NCBI RefSeq assembly: GCF_020405185.1 | Contig: NZ_CP084463.1 | Coordinates: forward strand, 2,604,001-2,668,000 | Direction of reading: 5' to 3' | Length of the DNA: 64,000 bases | Source of the DNA: Halomicrobium salinisoli | Lineage (GTDB): Archaea; Halobacteriota; Halobacteria; Halobacteriales; Haloarculaceae | Shown here: positions 27,241-36,581 of the stretch, one piece after another | Position numbering within the stretch: the first letter of the stretch is position 1 | Layout of the letters: the number at the start of each line of letters is the position of its first letter | Translations under genes and position numbers: made by a program | Notes under the pieces: model-generated | The model's database searches: none | Seen by the model: the letters and a program-made list of their open reading frames with translations, nothing else | What the model was told of the DNA's origin: nothing

Positions 27241-27837
27241 CTACATCGAGCTGTACCGCTCTTCGTTCCACGGGTTCGCCGTGTTCGAGTACCCGCGCTT
27301 CTCCCAGTAGCCCCGCTCCGGTTCGGTGAGGAACGCGACGCTGTCGACCCACTTCGCGCCCTTGTAGGCGTACCTGTGGGGCGTCACCACGCGGAGCGGC
27401 CCGCCGTGATCCGAGGGCAGCGGCTCGCCGTCCAGTTCGTAGGCGAACAGCACCTCCGGCCGGTCGCACTCTTCGAGCGGCAGGTTCGTCGTGTAGTCGT
27501 CTAACGCGGCGAACATGACGTGTTCGGCGTCGTCTCGCACGCCCGCGCGCTCGGCGATTTCGGGGAACGTGACGCCCGCGAACTCGTTGTCGAACCGGCT
27601 CCAGCCGGTCACGCAGTGGAAGTCCTGGCGCTGGGTCTCGCTGGGCAGGTCCCTGAACTCCTCCCACGAGAGGGAGAGTTCGTCCTCGACCGCGCCGGTG
27701 ACGGTGAACTGCCAGTCGTCCATGTCGGGGCTGGGAACGCCGCTCTTCGAGAGGACGGGGAAGCGTTCGGTCTCCCGCTGGCCCGGTGGCAGGCGCTCCT
27801 CACCGAACTCCTCGTAGAGCGAGGTGACGTCTCGCAT
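27241..27837 (-). CDS. Molybdopterin-dependent oxidoreductase (sulfite oxidase/YedY fold)
   Basis: 198 residues from the ATG at 27837, containing only the oxidoreductase molybdopterin-binding domain. The Mo-coordinating cysteine is in FHCVTGWSRFDNEF (about residue 85). The pocket motifs TTNLPLEECDRPEVLFAYEL and LPSDHGGPLRVVTPHRYAYK are intact. It has neither a Tat signal nor a heme domain, so it is predicted cytoplasmic, unlike bacterial YedY (MsrP). The C-terminus YWEKRGYSNTANPWNEERY is typical of short archaeal members. Substrate unknown. It is convergent with the protease gene. Confidence 0.88.
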   Translation of the reverse strand: MRDVTSLYEEFGEERLPPGQRETERFPVLSKSGVPSPDMDDWQFTVTGAVEDELSLSWEEFRDLPSETQRQDFHCVTGWSRFDNEFAGVTFPEIAERAGVRDDAEHVMFAALDDYTTNLPLEECDRPEVLFAYELDGEPLPSDHGGPLRVVTPHRYAYKGAKWVDSVAFLTEPERGYWEKRGYSNTANPWNEERYSSM

Positions 27838-27919
27838 GCCTCGGCGTAGGGCGCGCGAGCACAATAGTGGTCGGGCGGCGGGAGCGACCGCGGGTTCCTT
27901 CCACCCGCCGCTCGTAGCC

Positions 27920-28330
27920 GTGGACGTGACCGACCGGAACCCGCAGGGATCGGCCATCGCCGAGCGCGTCGCCGCGGTGATCGACGAGCGCGATGGCCTC
28001 ACGGTCGAGTGGCGGGAGCGCGATCCGGACCCCACGGCCGACGGCACGCTCGCCTTCGCCGTCGAGCGACCGAGAGAGGGCGCGGATGGAGACGGGAGCG
28101 GAGACGATCCGCTCGCCGAGGCGTACGTCCAGCCCGACCGGGTCCGCCTGGAGTTCGTCGCCGTCCCCGACGTCGCCGCCGAGGCCGCGACGGACGCCGG
28201 CCTCCGCGTGCGGCCGAAGGCGGTGCGCCCGCCCCGGACGCTCGCGTTCGTCGAGGACGCGGACGAGGCGTCGTCGGCCGCCGACGTCGTCGCGGTCGTC
28301 GTCGAGTCGCTGGCGGGCGAGGACCGATAG
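27920..28330 (+). CDS. Small acidic hypothetical protein
   Basis: About 136 residues from GTG 27920 (GTG 27926 is equally possible). Good haloarchaeal codon use; divergent from the oxidoreductase. The first half has an alpha/beta pattern (AIAERVAAVIDERDGLTVEW), then an acidic loop and strands (VRLEFVAVPDVAAEAATDAG). No motif is recognised. Confidence 0.55.
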   Translation: MDVTDRNPQGSAIAERVAAVIDERDGLTVEWRERDPDPTADGTLAFAVERPREGADGDGSGDDPLAEAYVQPDRVRLEFVAVPDVAAEAATDAGLRVRPKAVRPPRTLAFVEDADEASSAADVVAVVVESLAGEDR

Positions 28331-28382
28331 CCGGAGGAGGGTTTATCGGCTCGACGGCCGAAGGTCCGTGCGAGTGATTCCC

Positions 28383-28646
28383 ATGCCACTGATCCACTTC
28401 GAGTCGGCCGACTCGACGGAGCGCACCCAGATCGGCGAGGGTATCGTCCGCTTCGCAGCGCAGGCGGGCCGCCTGGAGACCGGCCGCGCGGAGGGGAAGT
28501 ACTTCCTGCAGCACGCCGACGGCTGCGGCGTCGACGGCCACCGCATCGCGCCCGGGGACGGCTTCTGCTTCGACACCGACACCGGCGAGATCCTCTGTGA
28601 AGGGCACGGACGGGAGCGGACCGAGGAGGAAGAGGCGGCCGAGTGA
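28383..28646 (+). CDS. Small Cys/His-containing protein of unknown function
   Basis: 87 residues from ATG 28383; a GTG 9 nt upstream is possible. Three Cys and several His/Asp are clustered (HADGCGVDGHRIAPGDGFCF, EILCEGHG), which could bind a metal. The Glu-rich tail (EEEEAAE) is probably disordered. A TATA-like GGTTTATCG lies about 30-40 nt upstream. Conserved-looking but not assigned. Confidence 0.6.
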   Translation: MPLIHFESADSTERTQIGEGIVRFAAQAGRLETGRAEGKYFLQHADGCGVDGHRIAPGDGFCFDTDTGEILCEGHGRERTEEEEAAE

Positions 28647-28661
28647 GCGACCGGCGGCGAC

Positions 28662-28850
28662 TCACTCCACGTACGACCCGGCGTCCTGCAGGCGCTCGTC
28701 GAGCGCGTCGGAGAGGGCACAGGGGAGGACGTCCGTGACGGTGACCCCGTCGTCCGCGGCGGCGGCCGCGGCGAGCGCCTCGGCGTCGACCCCCCGTGGC
28801 GGCCGCTCCGGGCCCGGCAGCCGGGGCGGTCCCCACCGCTTTTTCGGCAC
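28662..28850 (-). CDS. Possible small protein (62 aa)
   Basis: A minus-strand frame from a GTG at 28850 reads PKKRWGPPRLPGPERPPRG, then an Ala-rich helix and DVLPCALSDALDERLQDAG. The C-terminal half has natural amino-acid order and haloarchaeal codon bias, unlike the shadow frames nearby. It fills the 260-nt gap before the MFS gene. No TATA-like sequence was found, so support is weak. Confidence 0.3.
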   Translation of the reverse strand: MPKKRWGPPRLPGPERPPRGVDAEALAAAAAADDGVTVTDVLPCALSDALDERLQDAGSYVE

Positions 28851-28905
28851 GGGAACCCAACTGGCGAGTGATGAGCGAGTCGACGCTCCGGAGGCGACCG
28901 ACCGG

Positions 28906-30135
28906 ATGAACCGCCCGCGGACGGTCGTCCTGGCCGTCATCGCCAGCACGTTCTTCGTCGGGTTCGGCGGCGGCGTGGTGTTCCCCATCCTCCCGAACCT
29001 CGGCGCCGTCCTGGGGATCACGCCGTTCGTGGTCGGCCTGATCCTCAGCGCCAACCGCTTCACCCGCATCGTGGCGAACGCGCCGGCCGGCGCCCTCATC
29101 GATCGCTTCGGGACGCGGACGCCGTTCGTCGCCGGCCTGTTCGTCGAGGGCGTCGCGACGCTGGGGTACGTCGTCGCCATCCGCTCGGCGGCCCCCGAGG
29201 CGTGGTTCCTCGCCTCCCGGGTCCTCTGGGGTCTGGGCAGCGCGTTCGTCTTCGCGACGGCCTACACCATCGCCGCCGACGTCAGCGACGGCGGTTCACG
29301 CGGGACGAACATGGGCGTCGTCCGCGGCGGGATCACGCTGGGCTTCCCGGCCGGTCTCGTGCTGGGCGGGGTCGTCAGCGACAGCTACGGCGTGGTCGCG
29401 GCGTTCGTCGTCGCCGCGGGGTTCGCGATGCTGGCCAGCGTCATCGCCTACCGCACGATCCCGGAGACCCACGTCAGCGAGGTCCAGTCGTCGGTCAAGC
29501 CCTGGCACGTCGACCGGAGCCTCCCGGCGGTCACCGTCGGCCTGGTCAACTTCGGCCTCTTCTTCGCCTACCTGGGCGCCCTGTTCGCGACGCTCGTGCT
29601 CTTCCTCGAGGCCCGATCGCTGACCGTGCTGGGTTACGGTCCGCAGGGCACCTCCGGCCTGCTGATGGCCGTCACCGTCCTCTCGGCGTCGGTGTTCATG
29701 CTCGGCGGCGGCAAGCTCAGCGACCTCCGGGGCTCGCGCGTGCCGATCCTGATCGCCTTCCTCGTCGTCTCCTTCGGCGGCTTCGTCGCGCTCGCGCTCG
29801 CCGACTCGATCCCGGTCCTGATCGGCGCCTGCGTCCTGATCGGCGCGGGCCAGGGCGGCACCAGCGGCCCGCTCATGGCCCTGCTGGCCGATCTGACGCC
29901 GGAGGACCGGATGGGCCGGGCGACGGCGACCAACAACGTCCTCGGCGACGTCGGCGGCGGCCTCGGACCGATGGTCTCGCTCCCGCTGGTCGAGACAGTG
30001 GGGTTCGAGCCCGTCTACGCAGCCTGCGCGCTGATCCCGCTGCTGGCCGGCGTCCTCCTGCTGGGCGGCGTCTACGCGAAGACCGGGGCCGTCAACCCCC
30101 GGACCGACCAGATCAGCCACGACGCGCGCGGGTGA
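28906..30135 (+). CDS. MFS transporter
   Basis: 409 residues with 12 predicted helices. The MFS loop-2/3 signature is GALIDRFGTRTPFVAGLFV (residues about 62-80), and the second half has GGKLSDLRGSRVPIL (about 265). The first ATG in a coding-like frame is at 28906; upstream codons look non-coding. It belongs to the drug/metabolite proton-antiport type (DHA1-like) by overall pattern, but the substrate is unknown. The O-methyltransferase gene follows about 80 nt downstream. Confidence 0.85.
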   Translation: MNRPRTVVLAVIASTFFVGFGGGVVFPILPNLGAVLGITPFVVGLILSANRFTRIVANAPAGALIDRFGTRTPFVAGLFVEGVATLGYVVAIRSAAPEAWFLASRVLWGLGSAFVFATAYTIAADVSDGGSRGTNMGVVRGGITLGFPAGLVLGGVVSDSYGVVAAFVVAAGFAMLASVIAYRTIPETHVSEVQSSVKPWHVDRSLPAVTVGLVNFGLFFAYLGALFATLVLFLEARSLTVLGYGPQGTSGLLMAVTVLSASVFMLGGGKLSDLRGSRVPILIAFLVVSFGGFVALALADSIPVLIGACVLIGAGQGGTSGPLMALLADLTPEDRMGRATATNNVLGDVGGGLGPMVSLPLVETVGFEPVYAACALIPLLAGVLLLGGVYAKTGAVNPRTDQISHDARG

Positions 30136-30216
30136 GTGGGGCCGGTCAGGGGAGAGCGCCGCCGACGCCGCCCCCCTTCCGCTACCGTCTTTGCGGTTCG
30201 GGTACAGTGCCCACAC

Positions 30217-30891
30217 GTGTCTCTCCTGCACACCGACGCCGTCGATCGCCTGCTCTCGACGACCAGCCCCGAGACGGACGCGGTCCTCGACGAGATGGAG
30301 GCGCGCGCCGAGCGCGAGGGGTTCCCGACCATCGGCCACGAGGTCGGCGCCGCCCTCCGGCTGTTCGCCCGCCTCACCGGTGCGGACTCGGTGTTCGAGC
30401 TCGGATCGGGCTTCGGCTACTCCGCGTACTGGACGGCGCCAGCGGTCGGCCCGGACGGGGAGATCGTGCTCACGGAGGTCGACGAGGACGAACTCGACCA
30501 GGCGCGGGAGTACTTCGAGCGCGGCGGCTACGCCGACCGCGCCGTCTTCGAGCACGGCGACGCGCTGGACGTCGTGGCCGACTACGACGGCCCCTTCGAC
30601 CTGGTGCTCGTCGACCACCAGAACGAGCGCTACGTCGAGGGGTTCGAGGCGGTCCGCGAGAAGGTCGCGCCGGGCGGGGTCGTCGTCGCGGACAACGTCC
30701 TCCACTCCTCGGGCGATCCGGGCTTCGAGCCCGAGGACCTCGAACGAGCGCTGGAGGACGGCGCGCCGGAGGGCGACGACTCCTCGCTGGGGGCCATCGT
30801 CGACTACTACCGCCACGTCCGCGACGACCCCGACTTCGAGACGACGACCGTCCCCGTCGGCGAGGGCCTGTTCGTCTCGGTCCGGGTCTGA
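30217..30891 (+). CDS. SAM-dependent O-methyltransferase (family 3, catechol OMT-like)
   Basis: 224 residues from GTG 30217. SAM-binding motif I is VFELGSGFGYSAYWTA (about residue 62), the acidic loop is VLTEVDEDELDQ, and the metal/substrate loop is LVLVDHQNERY (about 128) followed by GGVVVADNVLHSSG. These are the marks of Mg-dependent class-I O-methyltransferases acting on catechol-like or small aromatic hydroxyls. The upstream extension to 30136 is open but crosses the intergenic gap and is not used. Confidence 0.85.
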   Translation: MSLLHTDAVDRLLSTTSPETDAVLDEMEARAEREGFPTIGHEVGAALRLFARLTGADSVFELGSGFGYSAYWTAPAVGPDGEIVLTEVDEDELDQAREYFERGGYADRAVFEHGDALDVVADYDGPFDLVLVDHQNERYVEGFEAVREKVAPGGVVVADNVLHSSGDPGFEPEDLERALEDGAPEGDDSSLGAIVDYYRHVRDDPDFETTTVPVGEGLFVSVRV

Positions 30892-30906
30892 GTCGGAGTC
30901 CCCGCC

Positions 30907-32211
30907 TCAGAGGTCGTACTGCTCGCGCACGAGGTGGGCCATCCCCAGTTCCTCCAGCCTGTCCATCGGCACGAGCATGTTGAGCTGGACGACGCCGGGT
31001 AGGCGACCGACCTCGACGCCGCCGGTGAAGGTGCTGCGCGTCCGGACCTCGCCCTCGCTCATGTCCAGCAGGTCGCCGGCGCGGTCGAAGGCGTTCTGCG
31101 TGGCGTCGTTGATCGTCGCCCCGGAGCCGATCACCTGGATCGGGCCCACGTCTGTCTCGACGTCGACGCCGTACTCCTCGCCGAGCGCCTGCGCTGTCTC
31201 GATATCGTCGTCGTCGAACGGCGCGCTGATGTCGGGCAGGTCCTCCTCGTTGGGCAGGAGCAGCGGGCCGTCCAGGTCGAGGTCCGTCACGACCTCGACG
31301 TCGAACTCGGTGTGGCCGCTCACGTCGGTCGTGTGCAGGGCGAGCTCGCCGTCGCCCTGGTTGGCGTGCATGTCACCGACGTAGATGCCGCCGCCCTCGA
31401 CCTTCACGGGGCAGAGCAGCGTCGCGCCCGCGCGGACCTCGTTGACGTCCATGTGGCCGTCGGTGCGTGCTTCGAGTTCCTCCTCGTCCGCCATGCCCCA
31501 GTCGTGCTCGGCGCCGATGAGGAACTGGCCGAAGTCGCCGGCGTTGTGCGAGTCGGGTATCTCCGTGGGCGGCGTCGTCCCGATGTTCCCGAGGAAGGGC
31601 CGGAGGTGGCCCATCGTGCCGGGCATCTCCGAGGGCGCGTACAGCAGCGGCGAGTGCTGGCGGGAGTTCTCCGGCAGCGCCATCGCGTCGTCGGCCCGCT
31701 CGGCGAGGTCCTCGGCCGCCGCCGAGTCGACGGTCAGGCCGACCTCGTAGTCGTCGTCGAACACCGTCGTGATGCCGTACTCGAAGCCGAACGAGGAGGC
31801 GTTCGCGCCGCACTCGGCGCACTTGACCGCGTCCTCGCCGGTGCCCTCGACGACCGTCTCCGGCCACTCCGTCCCGCACTCGGGGCACTTGTGGTCGACG
31901 AACGGGTCGTCGCCGAAGGCCCGGTCGCGCTCTTTCATCGACCCCGTGCTGGTCGCGATGCTCGTCACCTGGACGTCTTTTATTTTGATCGCGATCGCGT
32001 CGCCGACCTCCGCACCCTCGACGGCGATGGGCTTGGTGACCTCGTGGCCGCCGCGGAACTCCGGCGTGATCATGGGCCCCCAGCAGCCCGCCGGCGTGTG
32101 CGTCCTGACCGTCCCGCCGTCGGCGACCGTGCCCGCCCACTCCTGGTCCGGCCCGACGAGACCGAGCGTGTACTGGTCGACCTCGAGTTCGCGTTCTACC
32201 TGTTGAGACAT
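30907..32211 (-). CDS. Acetamidase/formamidase family hydrolase with internal zinc ribbon
   Basis: 434 residues from ATG 32211 (a start 15 nt upstream is also in frame). The FmdA/AmdA fold is clear from PAGCWGPMITPEFRGGHEVT, the loop SRQHSPLLYAPSEMPGTMGH and DMHANQGDGELALHTTDVSG. These enzymes release ammonia from short amides. Residues about 110-145 contain CPECGTEW ... CAECGANA, a two-knuckle zinc ribbon inside the enzyme. The C-terminus AQALGEEYGVDVETDVGPIQ and the small tail domain fit the family. It has no neighbouring amide transporter or FmdB-like gene. Confidence 0.87.
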   Translation of the reverse strand: MSQQVERELEVDQYTLGLVGPDQEWAGTVADGGTVRTHTPAGCWGPMITPEFRGGHEVTKPIAVEGAEVGDAIAIKIKDVQVTSIATSTGSMKERDRAFGDDPFVDHKCPECGTEWPETVVEGTGEDAVKCAECGANASSFGFEYGITTVFDDDYEVGLTVDSAAAEDLAERADDAMALPENSRQHSPLLYAPSEMPGTMGHLRPFLGNIGTTPPTEIPDSHNAGDFGQFLIGAEHDWGMADEEELEARTDGHMDVNEVRAGATLLCPVKVEGGGIYVGDMHANQGDGELALHTTDVSGHTEFDVEVVTDLDLDGPLLLPNEEDLPDISAPFDDDDIETAQALGEEYGVDVETDVGPIQVIGSGATINDATQNAFDRAGDLLDMSEGEVRTRSTFTGGVEVGRLPGVVQLNMLVPMDRLEELGMAHLVREQYDL

Positions 32212-32366
32212 GGTCACCTCACGCACGAACGTTACAGTGGAAAAGGGCGCCTCGACTGGCGAGTTCGTACGGGGGAGCCACAGTGTACTCGGCAGTCAGC
32301 TCCGGGTAAAGACGGTCCGACCGCAGCCAACTGGGCCCGAACGGGCTCGAAACCGGACCCGCCTGG

Positions 32367-33629
32367 CTACCGTCGCTCGCCCGCCCGCGACAGCGCCAGC
32401 GCGGCCACCACGCCGACGGCCGGGATGGCCGCGAGCGCGAGGAAGGTGCCGCCGACGTCCAGCACCGACAGCAGGACGCCGGCGAGGGCCGCACCGGCGG
32501 CCCCTACCCCGAAGTTGGCGAGGTAGGTGAACCCGTAGGAGAGCCCGCGGTCGCCCGGCGGGCTGTACTCGGCGATAGCGGCCTGGTACAGCGGCTGGAT
32601 GGCGAACAGGACGAACCCCAGCAGCGCGCTGACGGAAAGCAGCGGGAGCAGGCCGGCCTCCGCCGCGGGGACGAACAGAACGGCGAGGACCGCGAGGCTC
32701 CCGAAGACCGCAGCGATACCGGTCGTCACGGGAATGCGGTCAGTGAGCTTGCCGCCGACGTACTGGCCGCCGATGCCCACCGTCAGCAGCCCGGCGTAGA
32801 CGTACGACGCGAGGTCGAACTCCTCGGCCATCGGGCTGCCCGGCTCGAAGAGGCCGATCGAGTCGGCCACGTCCGGGAGGTAGTCGCCGAGGACGTCGGG
32901 GAGGAAGGTCAGCGTGCCGCGGTAGAACAGGCCGTTCAGTAGCACGACCGCCAGGGCGAGTGTGAACCCGACGGTAAAGAGCGCCCGGCTGTCCGCGACG
33001 AACTCTCCGAGCGAGGCCGGCGCGCCGTCGTCGCTCGTCTCACCGCCGTCTGCCACCTCCGCCCCGTCGACGGCCGCCGTCTCGTCGAACTCGGCGACCG
33101 CCGCGTACCCGACGGCCAGCAGCGCCGGGACGGCCAGCAGGCCGGCGACGAGCCGCCAGTCGAAGGCCAGCAGGAGCAGCGCGGTGACGAGCGGCCCCAG
33201 CGCGATGCCGGCGTTGCCGGCCATCCCGTGGTAGGCGAAGCCGGTGCCGCGCTCCTCGACGCCGGTCGACAGCAGCGCGAGGCCGGCCGGGTGGTAGACG
33301 CTGGCCGCCAGCCCCCACGCGCCCAGCGCGAGTGCGATGGCAGCGACGCTCTGCGTGAGGCTCAATAGGAGGAAGGAGCCGCCCATCCCGACCAGGCAGG
33401 CGGTCACCACCCGATGAGAGCCGTAGCGGTCGGCCAGGACGCCGCCGGGGAGCGCGCCGATGCCAAAGAGTGCGTAGCCGACGGCCACGACCGTTCCCAG
33501 CACCGCTCTGGTCACCGGGAACTCCGTGAGCCAGACGACCACGAAGATGGGAATCGAGAGCTCGTAGGTGTGGACGATGGCGTGCGAGAGGCTCGCGAAG
33601 GCGACGATGGACCTGTCGTTGTCGTTCAT
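32367..33629 (-). CDS. MFS transporter, fosmidomycin-resistance-like group
   Basis: 420 residues with 12 helices. The N-terminus ASLSHAIVHTYELSIPIFVV resembles Fsr-type MFS proteins, which share a conserved SHxxxHxY motif in helix 1. The MFS loop is GGVLADRYGSHRVV and the middle has AASVYHPAGLALLS, again typical of this group. The acidic central loop (residues about 195-215) fits a halophilic protein. In bacteria this group exports fosmidomycin-like compounds; here the substrate is not known. Confidence 0.82.
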   Translation of the reverse strand: MNDNDRSIVAFASLSHAIVHTYELSIPIFVVVWLTEFPVTRAVLGTVVAVGYALFGIGALPGGVLADRYGSHRVVTACLVGMGGSFLLLSLTQSVAAIALALGAWGLAASVYHPAGLALLSTGVEERGTGFAYHGMAGNAGIALGPLVTALLLLAFDWRLVAGLLAVPALLAVGYAAVAEFDETAAVDGAEVADGGETSDDGAPASLGEFVADSRALFTVGFTLALAVVLLNGLFYRGTLTFLPDVLGDYLPDVADSIGLFEPGSPMAEEFDLASYVYAGLLTVGIGGQYVGGKLTDRIPVTTGIAAVFGSLAVLAVLFVPAAEAGLLPLLSVSALLGFVLFAIQPLYQAAIAEYSPPGDRGLSYGFTYLANFGVGAAGAALAGVLLSVLDVGGTFLALAAIPAVGVVAALALSRAGERR

Positions 33630-33711
33630 AGCGACGGATGTCGATACGTCAACTCCGCGTCCCCCGGCACATAACGGTTACCAGGCGAGCCCGCCCCCTC
33701 CCGCTCGATCG

Positions 33712-34713
33712 TCACGCCAGCACCGCCTCGAGTTCGTCGGCGACGCCGTCCGCGATGGCCGCCATGCCCGCGTCGCCGGGGTGCAGGAGGTCGGTCGTCA
33801 GCCCCGTCGCGTCCAGCAGGTCCGGCCCCTCGACGAGCGTCACGTTCGCGTGCCCGTCGGTCGCCTCGCGCAGCGCCCGCCGGAACGCCCGCGCCCGCTC
33901 GGCGTCGTCCCCCGCGACGGCGTCGGCGTGGTAGGGGAACAGCGTCACGCAGACGACCGGCTTCCCCGGGTTCGCCCCGGCGACCGTCGCGACGAACCGC
34001 TCGACGCGCTCGCCGAACTGCTCGCGGGTGAAGCCCCGGTTCGCCATGTTCACCGACAGAGACAGCGTCGCCACGTCCCAGTCGTCCCGGTCCGCGACGT
34101 GCTCGGCCATCGCCGGTTCGCAGAAGGCCGCCCCCGACGCGCCGAGGTTGATCGGGTCGACGCCCGCCGCTCGCGCCACCTGCGAGACGTATGTCAGGTG
34201 CGGGCCCGACGCGGCCGCGCCCGCCGTGATCGACGTCCCGTGAGCGAGGTAGCGGCGATCCGGTAGCTCGTCGTCCCGCGGCGGTCGGCAGGGACCGGAC
34301 ACGCCGTGGATCGCCACCGGCGTCCCCATCCCGAACCGCAGGCGACAGACCCGCGGATCGAACGCGCCCGCGTCGACGTCCGCCCGGAGGTCCGCGACGC
34401 GGTCCGGGACCGACAGCTCGACCGTCCGCGGTTCGGGTCCGATCTCGACGACGTCCTGCCCCTGGAACGGGCCCCAGAACGGCCAGACCGCGGTCGGCTC
34501 GGCCGCCGACAGCGTCACCGCGACCGTCCCGTCCGGGACGAACCTGACCTCGCAGCCCGCCGGGTGACCCATCCGGTCCCGCGCCGCCACGTTGAATTCG
34601 TCGCTCACGGACTTCGGGACGCGACGGAGCGCGTGGCCGCCCTCGGTCCACTCCGGCTCCGCCGTCTCGGCGACGTCGTGCAGCGCGACCGACGGCACCT
34701 CGTCGTGAATCAT
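33712..34713 (-). CDS. SGNH/GDSL-like hydrolase
   Basis: 333 residues. The N-terminal half is a beta-sandwich (about 1-150), followed by an SGNH domain with block I YLAHGTSITAGAAASG (Ser nucleophile in GTSI), block II LGASGAA, block III Asn in VNMANRG, and block V DLLHPGDAG (catalytic Asp and His). The layout is like carbohydrate-esterase-type proteins that deacetylate sugars or act on lipids. ATG 34713 is chosen over GTG 34734 because CTATAAT (34738-34744) lies 25-31 nt upstream. No signal peptide is seen, so it is probably cytoplasmic. Confidence 0.82.
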   Translation of the reverse strand: MIHDEVPSVALHDVAETAEPEWTEGGHALRRVPKSVSDEFNVAARDRMGHPAGCEVRFVPDGTVAVTLSAAEPTAVWPFWGPFQGQDVVEIGPEPRTVELSVPDRVADLRADVDAGAFDPRVCRLRFGMGTPVAIHGVSGPCRPPRDDELPDRRYLAHGTSITAGAAASGPHLTYVSQVARAAGVDPINLGASGAAFCEPAMAEHVADRDDWDVATLSLSVNMANRGFTREQFGERVERFVATVAGANPGKPVVCVTLFPYHADAVAGDDAERARAFRRALREATDGHANVTLVEGPDLLDATGLTTDLLHPGDAGMAAIADGVADELEAVLA

Positions 34714-35057
34714 GGGTTCGGGAGCACCTGCCACGGACTATAATCTGTGGGTGGTGGCCAGGAGTCGCTGCTGATGGGACGGACGAGAACGGCCAGAAAG
34801 CCCCCGAGCGTTCGGCCCCTTTCAGTCCCGCCCGTAGCCGGTCGGTCAGTCCAGACTGGGTGGGACTGAAAGGGGCGGCTGGCTACACGAAGGCGGGCGA
34901 CGTAAGGACCGCAACGGAGTGAGGACCGCAGCGAGCCCCCCGAGTGTAGCCAGCCGGGGCTTTCTGGCAGTTCTCAACACCAGTTGCAGTCGCGTCAGTG
35001 ACGACTACTGATCCTAGGAGCGCAACCCTTAGGCGGGCGCTGCGCCGAGTACCGCCA
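34714..35057. other. Intergenic region holding a palindromic repeat element
   Basis: 344 nt between the divergent SGNH hydrolase and tgtA genes. From left: the TATA-like CTATAAT (34738-34744) of the hydrolase, the 191-bp element at 34785-34975, and about 80 nt of promoter region for tgtA. Confidence 0.6.
34785..34975. repeat. Palindromic non-coding element A with terminal inverted repeats
   Basis: The ends GAGAACGGCCAGAAAGCCCC (34785-34804) and GGGGCTTTCTGGCAGTTCTC (34956-34975) are 20-bp inverted repeats with one mismatch. Inside are a long hairpin, GCCCCTTTCAGTCCC pairing with GGGACTGAAAGGGGC (within about 34815-34876), and a 12-bp stem GGCTGGCTACAC (34877-34888)/GTGTAGCCAGCC (34944-34955) abutting the right end. 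There is no open frame. A related copy lies at 47281-47441. It resembles a MITE or a structured RNA. Confidence 0.8.
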
Positions 35058-36527
35058 ATGCGAGACACGTTCGAGGTCCGCCGGTACGACGCGGCGGGGC
35101 GGCTGGGCGAACTGGAGGTCCCGCGGGCGGACGTCACGGTGCAGACGCCCGCGCTGATGCCGGTCGTCAATCCGCACGTCCAGACGATCTCCCCGGCGAT
35201 CCTCGAGGCGGAGTTCGGCGCGGAGATCCTCATCACGAACAGCTACATCCTCCACGGGAGCGACGAGCTCCGGGAGCCGGCCCTGGAGCGGGGGCTGCAC
35301 GACCTGCTGGACTTCGACGGCGCGATCATGACCGACTCGGGCTCCTTCCAGCTGGCGGAGTACGGCGAGATCGACGTGAGCACGGAGGAGATCCTGCAGT
35401 TCCAGCGCGACATCGGGAGCGACATCGGGACGCCGGTGGACGTGCCGACGCCGCCGGACGTCGACCGCGAACGGGCCGAGTCGGAGCTGGCGACCACCCA
35501 GGAGCGCCTCGCGCTCGCCGAGGACGCCGACGCGGGCGAGATGCTCGTCACGGCGCCGATCCAGGGATCGACCTACCCGGACCTGCGCGAGGCGGCGGCC
35601 GCGCACGCCCACGGCACCGACCTCGACGTGTTCCCGGTCGGCGCGGTCGTCCCGCTGATGAACGAGTACCGCTACGACGACCTCGTAAACGTCGTGGCAG
35701 CGAGTAAACGCGGGCTGGGCGAGGACGCGCCGGTCCACCTCTTCGGCGCCGGCCACCCCATGATGTTCGCGCTGGCGGTCGCGCTGGGCTGTGACCTGTT
35801 CGACTCCGCCGCCTACGCGCTGTACGCCCGCGACGGGCGCTACCTGACCGTCGGCGGGACCGAGCACTTCGAGGACCTCCACCAGTTCCCCTGCACCTGT
35901 CCCGTCTGCGTCGAGCACGAACCGGACGACCTCCGCGAGGCGTCCGCGGAGCGCCGCGAGGAACTGCTGGCCCGACACAACCTCCACGTCACCTACGGCG
36001 AGATCAGGACGATCCGGCAGGCGATCCGCGACGGCGACCTGCTGGAACTGGTCGAGCGGCGGGCCCGCGCCCACCCCGCGATGCTGGACGGCTACCGCGC
36101 CCTGCTTTCCCACGCCGACCAGCTCGAGCGGACCGACCGCGTCTCGAAGGGGGCGTTCTTCCACCTCTCGGCGGAGAGCGCCCGGCGGCCGGAGGTGCTG
36201 CGCCACCGACAGCGCCTCGACCGCTTCGACCTCGACGGCGACGTGCTGCTCACGGAGGGGAGCCGCGACGACGACTACGACGAGACCTGGTCGGTCGCGG
36301 CGCCGTTCGGTCCCTACCCGCGGGAACTGGCCGAGACGTATCCCCTCAACGCCGAGACGCCGGAGCAGCTGGAGCCCCAGGCCTACGAGGCCGCGGCCCG
36401 CGGCGTCGCGCGCCTCGTCGAGGCGAACCCCGACGCCGAGTTCACGCTGGCGTACTACGAGTGGCCGGCCAGCGCGCTCGCTCTGGTCCCCGACGCCGTC
36501 GAGTGCGTGTCGCTCTCGGACGACTGA
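35058..36527 (+). CDS. tgtA: tRNA-guanine(15) transglycosylase (archaeosine tRNA-ribosyltransferase)
   Basis: 489 residues. It swaps guanine-15 in the tRNA D-loop for preQ0, the first tRNA step of archaeosine synthesis. The nucleophile region [15 protein letters not shown] and [18 protein letters not shown], the pocket [14 protein letters not shown], and the zinc site CTCPVCVEH (about residue 280) match archaeal TGT. The C-terminal RNA-binding PUA region of full-length archaeal enzymes appears to be absent, as in other euryarchaea where it is carried by ArcS. Start at ATG 35058. arcS (43712) and the radical-SAM subunit (51941) are in the same window and orientation. Confidence 0.93.
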   Translation: MRDTFEVRRYDAAGRLGELEVPRADVTVQTPALMPVVNPHVQTISPAILEAEFGAEILITNSYILHGSDELREPALERGLHDLLDFDGAIMTDSGSFQLAEYGEIDVSTEEILQFQRDIGSDIGTPVDVPTPPDVDRERAESELATTQERLALAEDADAGEMLVTAPIQGSTYPDLREAAAAHAHGTDLDVFPVGAVVPLMNEYRYDDLVNVVAASKRGLGEDAPVHLFGAGHPMMFALAVALGCDLFDSAAYALYARDGRYLTVGGTEHFEDLHQFPCTCPVCVEHEPDDLREASAERREELLARHNLHVTYGEIRTIRQAIRDGDLLELVERRARAHPAMLDGYRALLSHADQLERTDRVSKGAFFHLSAESARRPEVLRHRQRLDRFDLDGDVLLTEGSRDDDYDETWSVAAPFGPYPRELAETYPLNAETPEQLEPQAYEAAARGVARLVEANPDAEFTLAYYEWPASALALVPDAVECVSLSDD

Positions 36528-36537
36528 TCGGAGCGCG

Positions 36538-36543
36538 AAAAAA
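36538..36543 (-). terminator. Oligo-T tract ending the minus-strand sugar dehydrogenase transcript
   Basis: Six As on the plus strand, i.e. TTTTTT on the minus strand, about 40 nt downstream of the stop codon at 36582. Archaeal terminators are short oligo-T runs, and this is rare in such GC-rich sequence. Confidence 0.5.
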
Positions 36544-36581
36544 GAGCGGGTCGCTACGGAGCGGCCGGGAGTGGCCGCCGA

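Noticed and set aside
34785..34975. CRISPR-like repeat
   Set aside because: The repeated sequences are inverted ends and internal stems of one element, not regularly spaced direct repeats with unique spacers.
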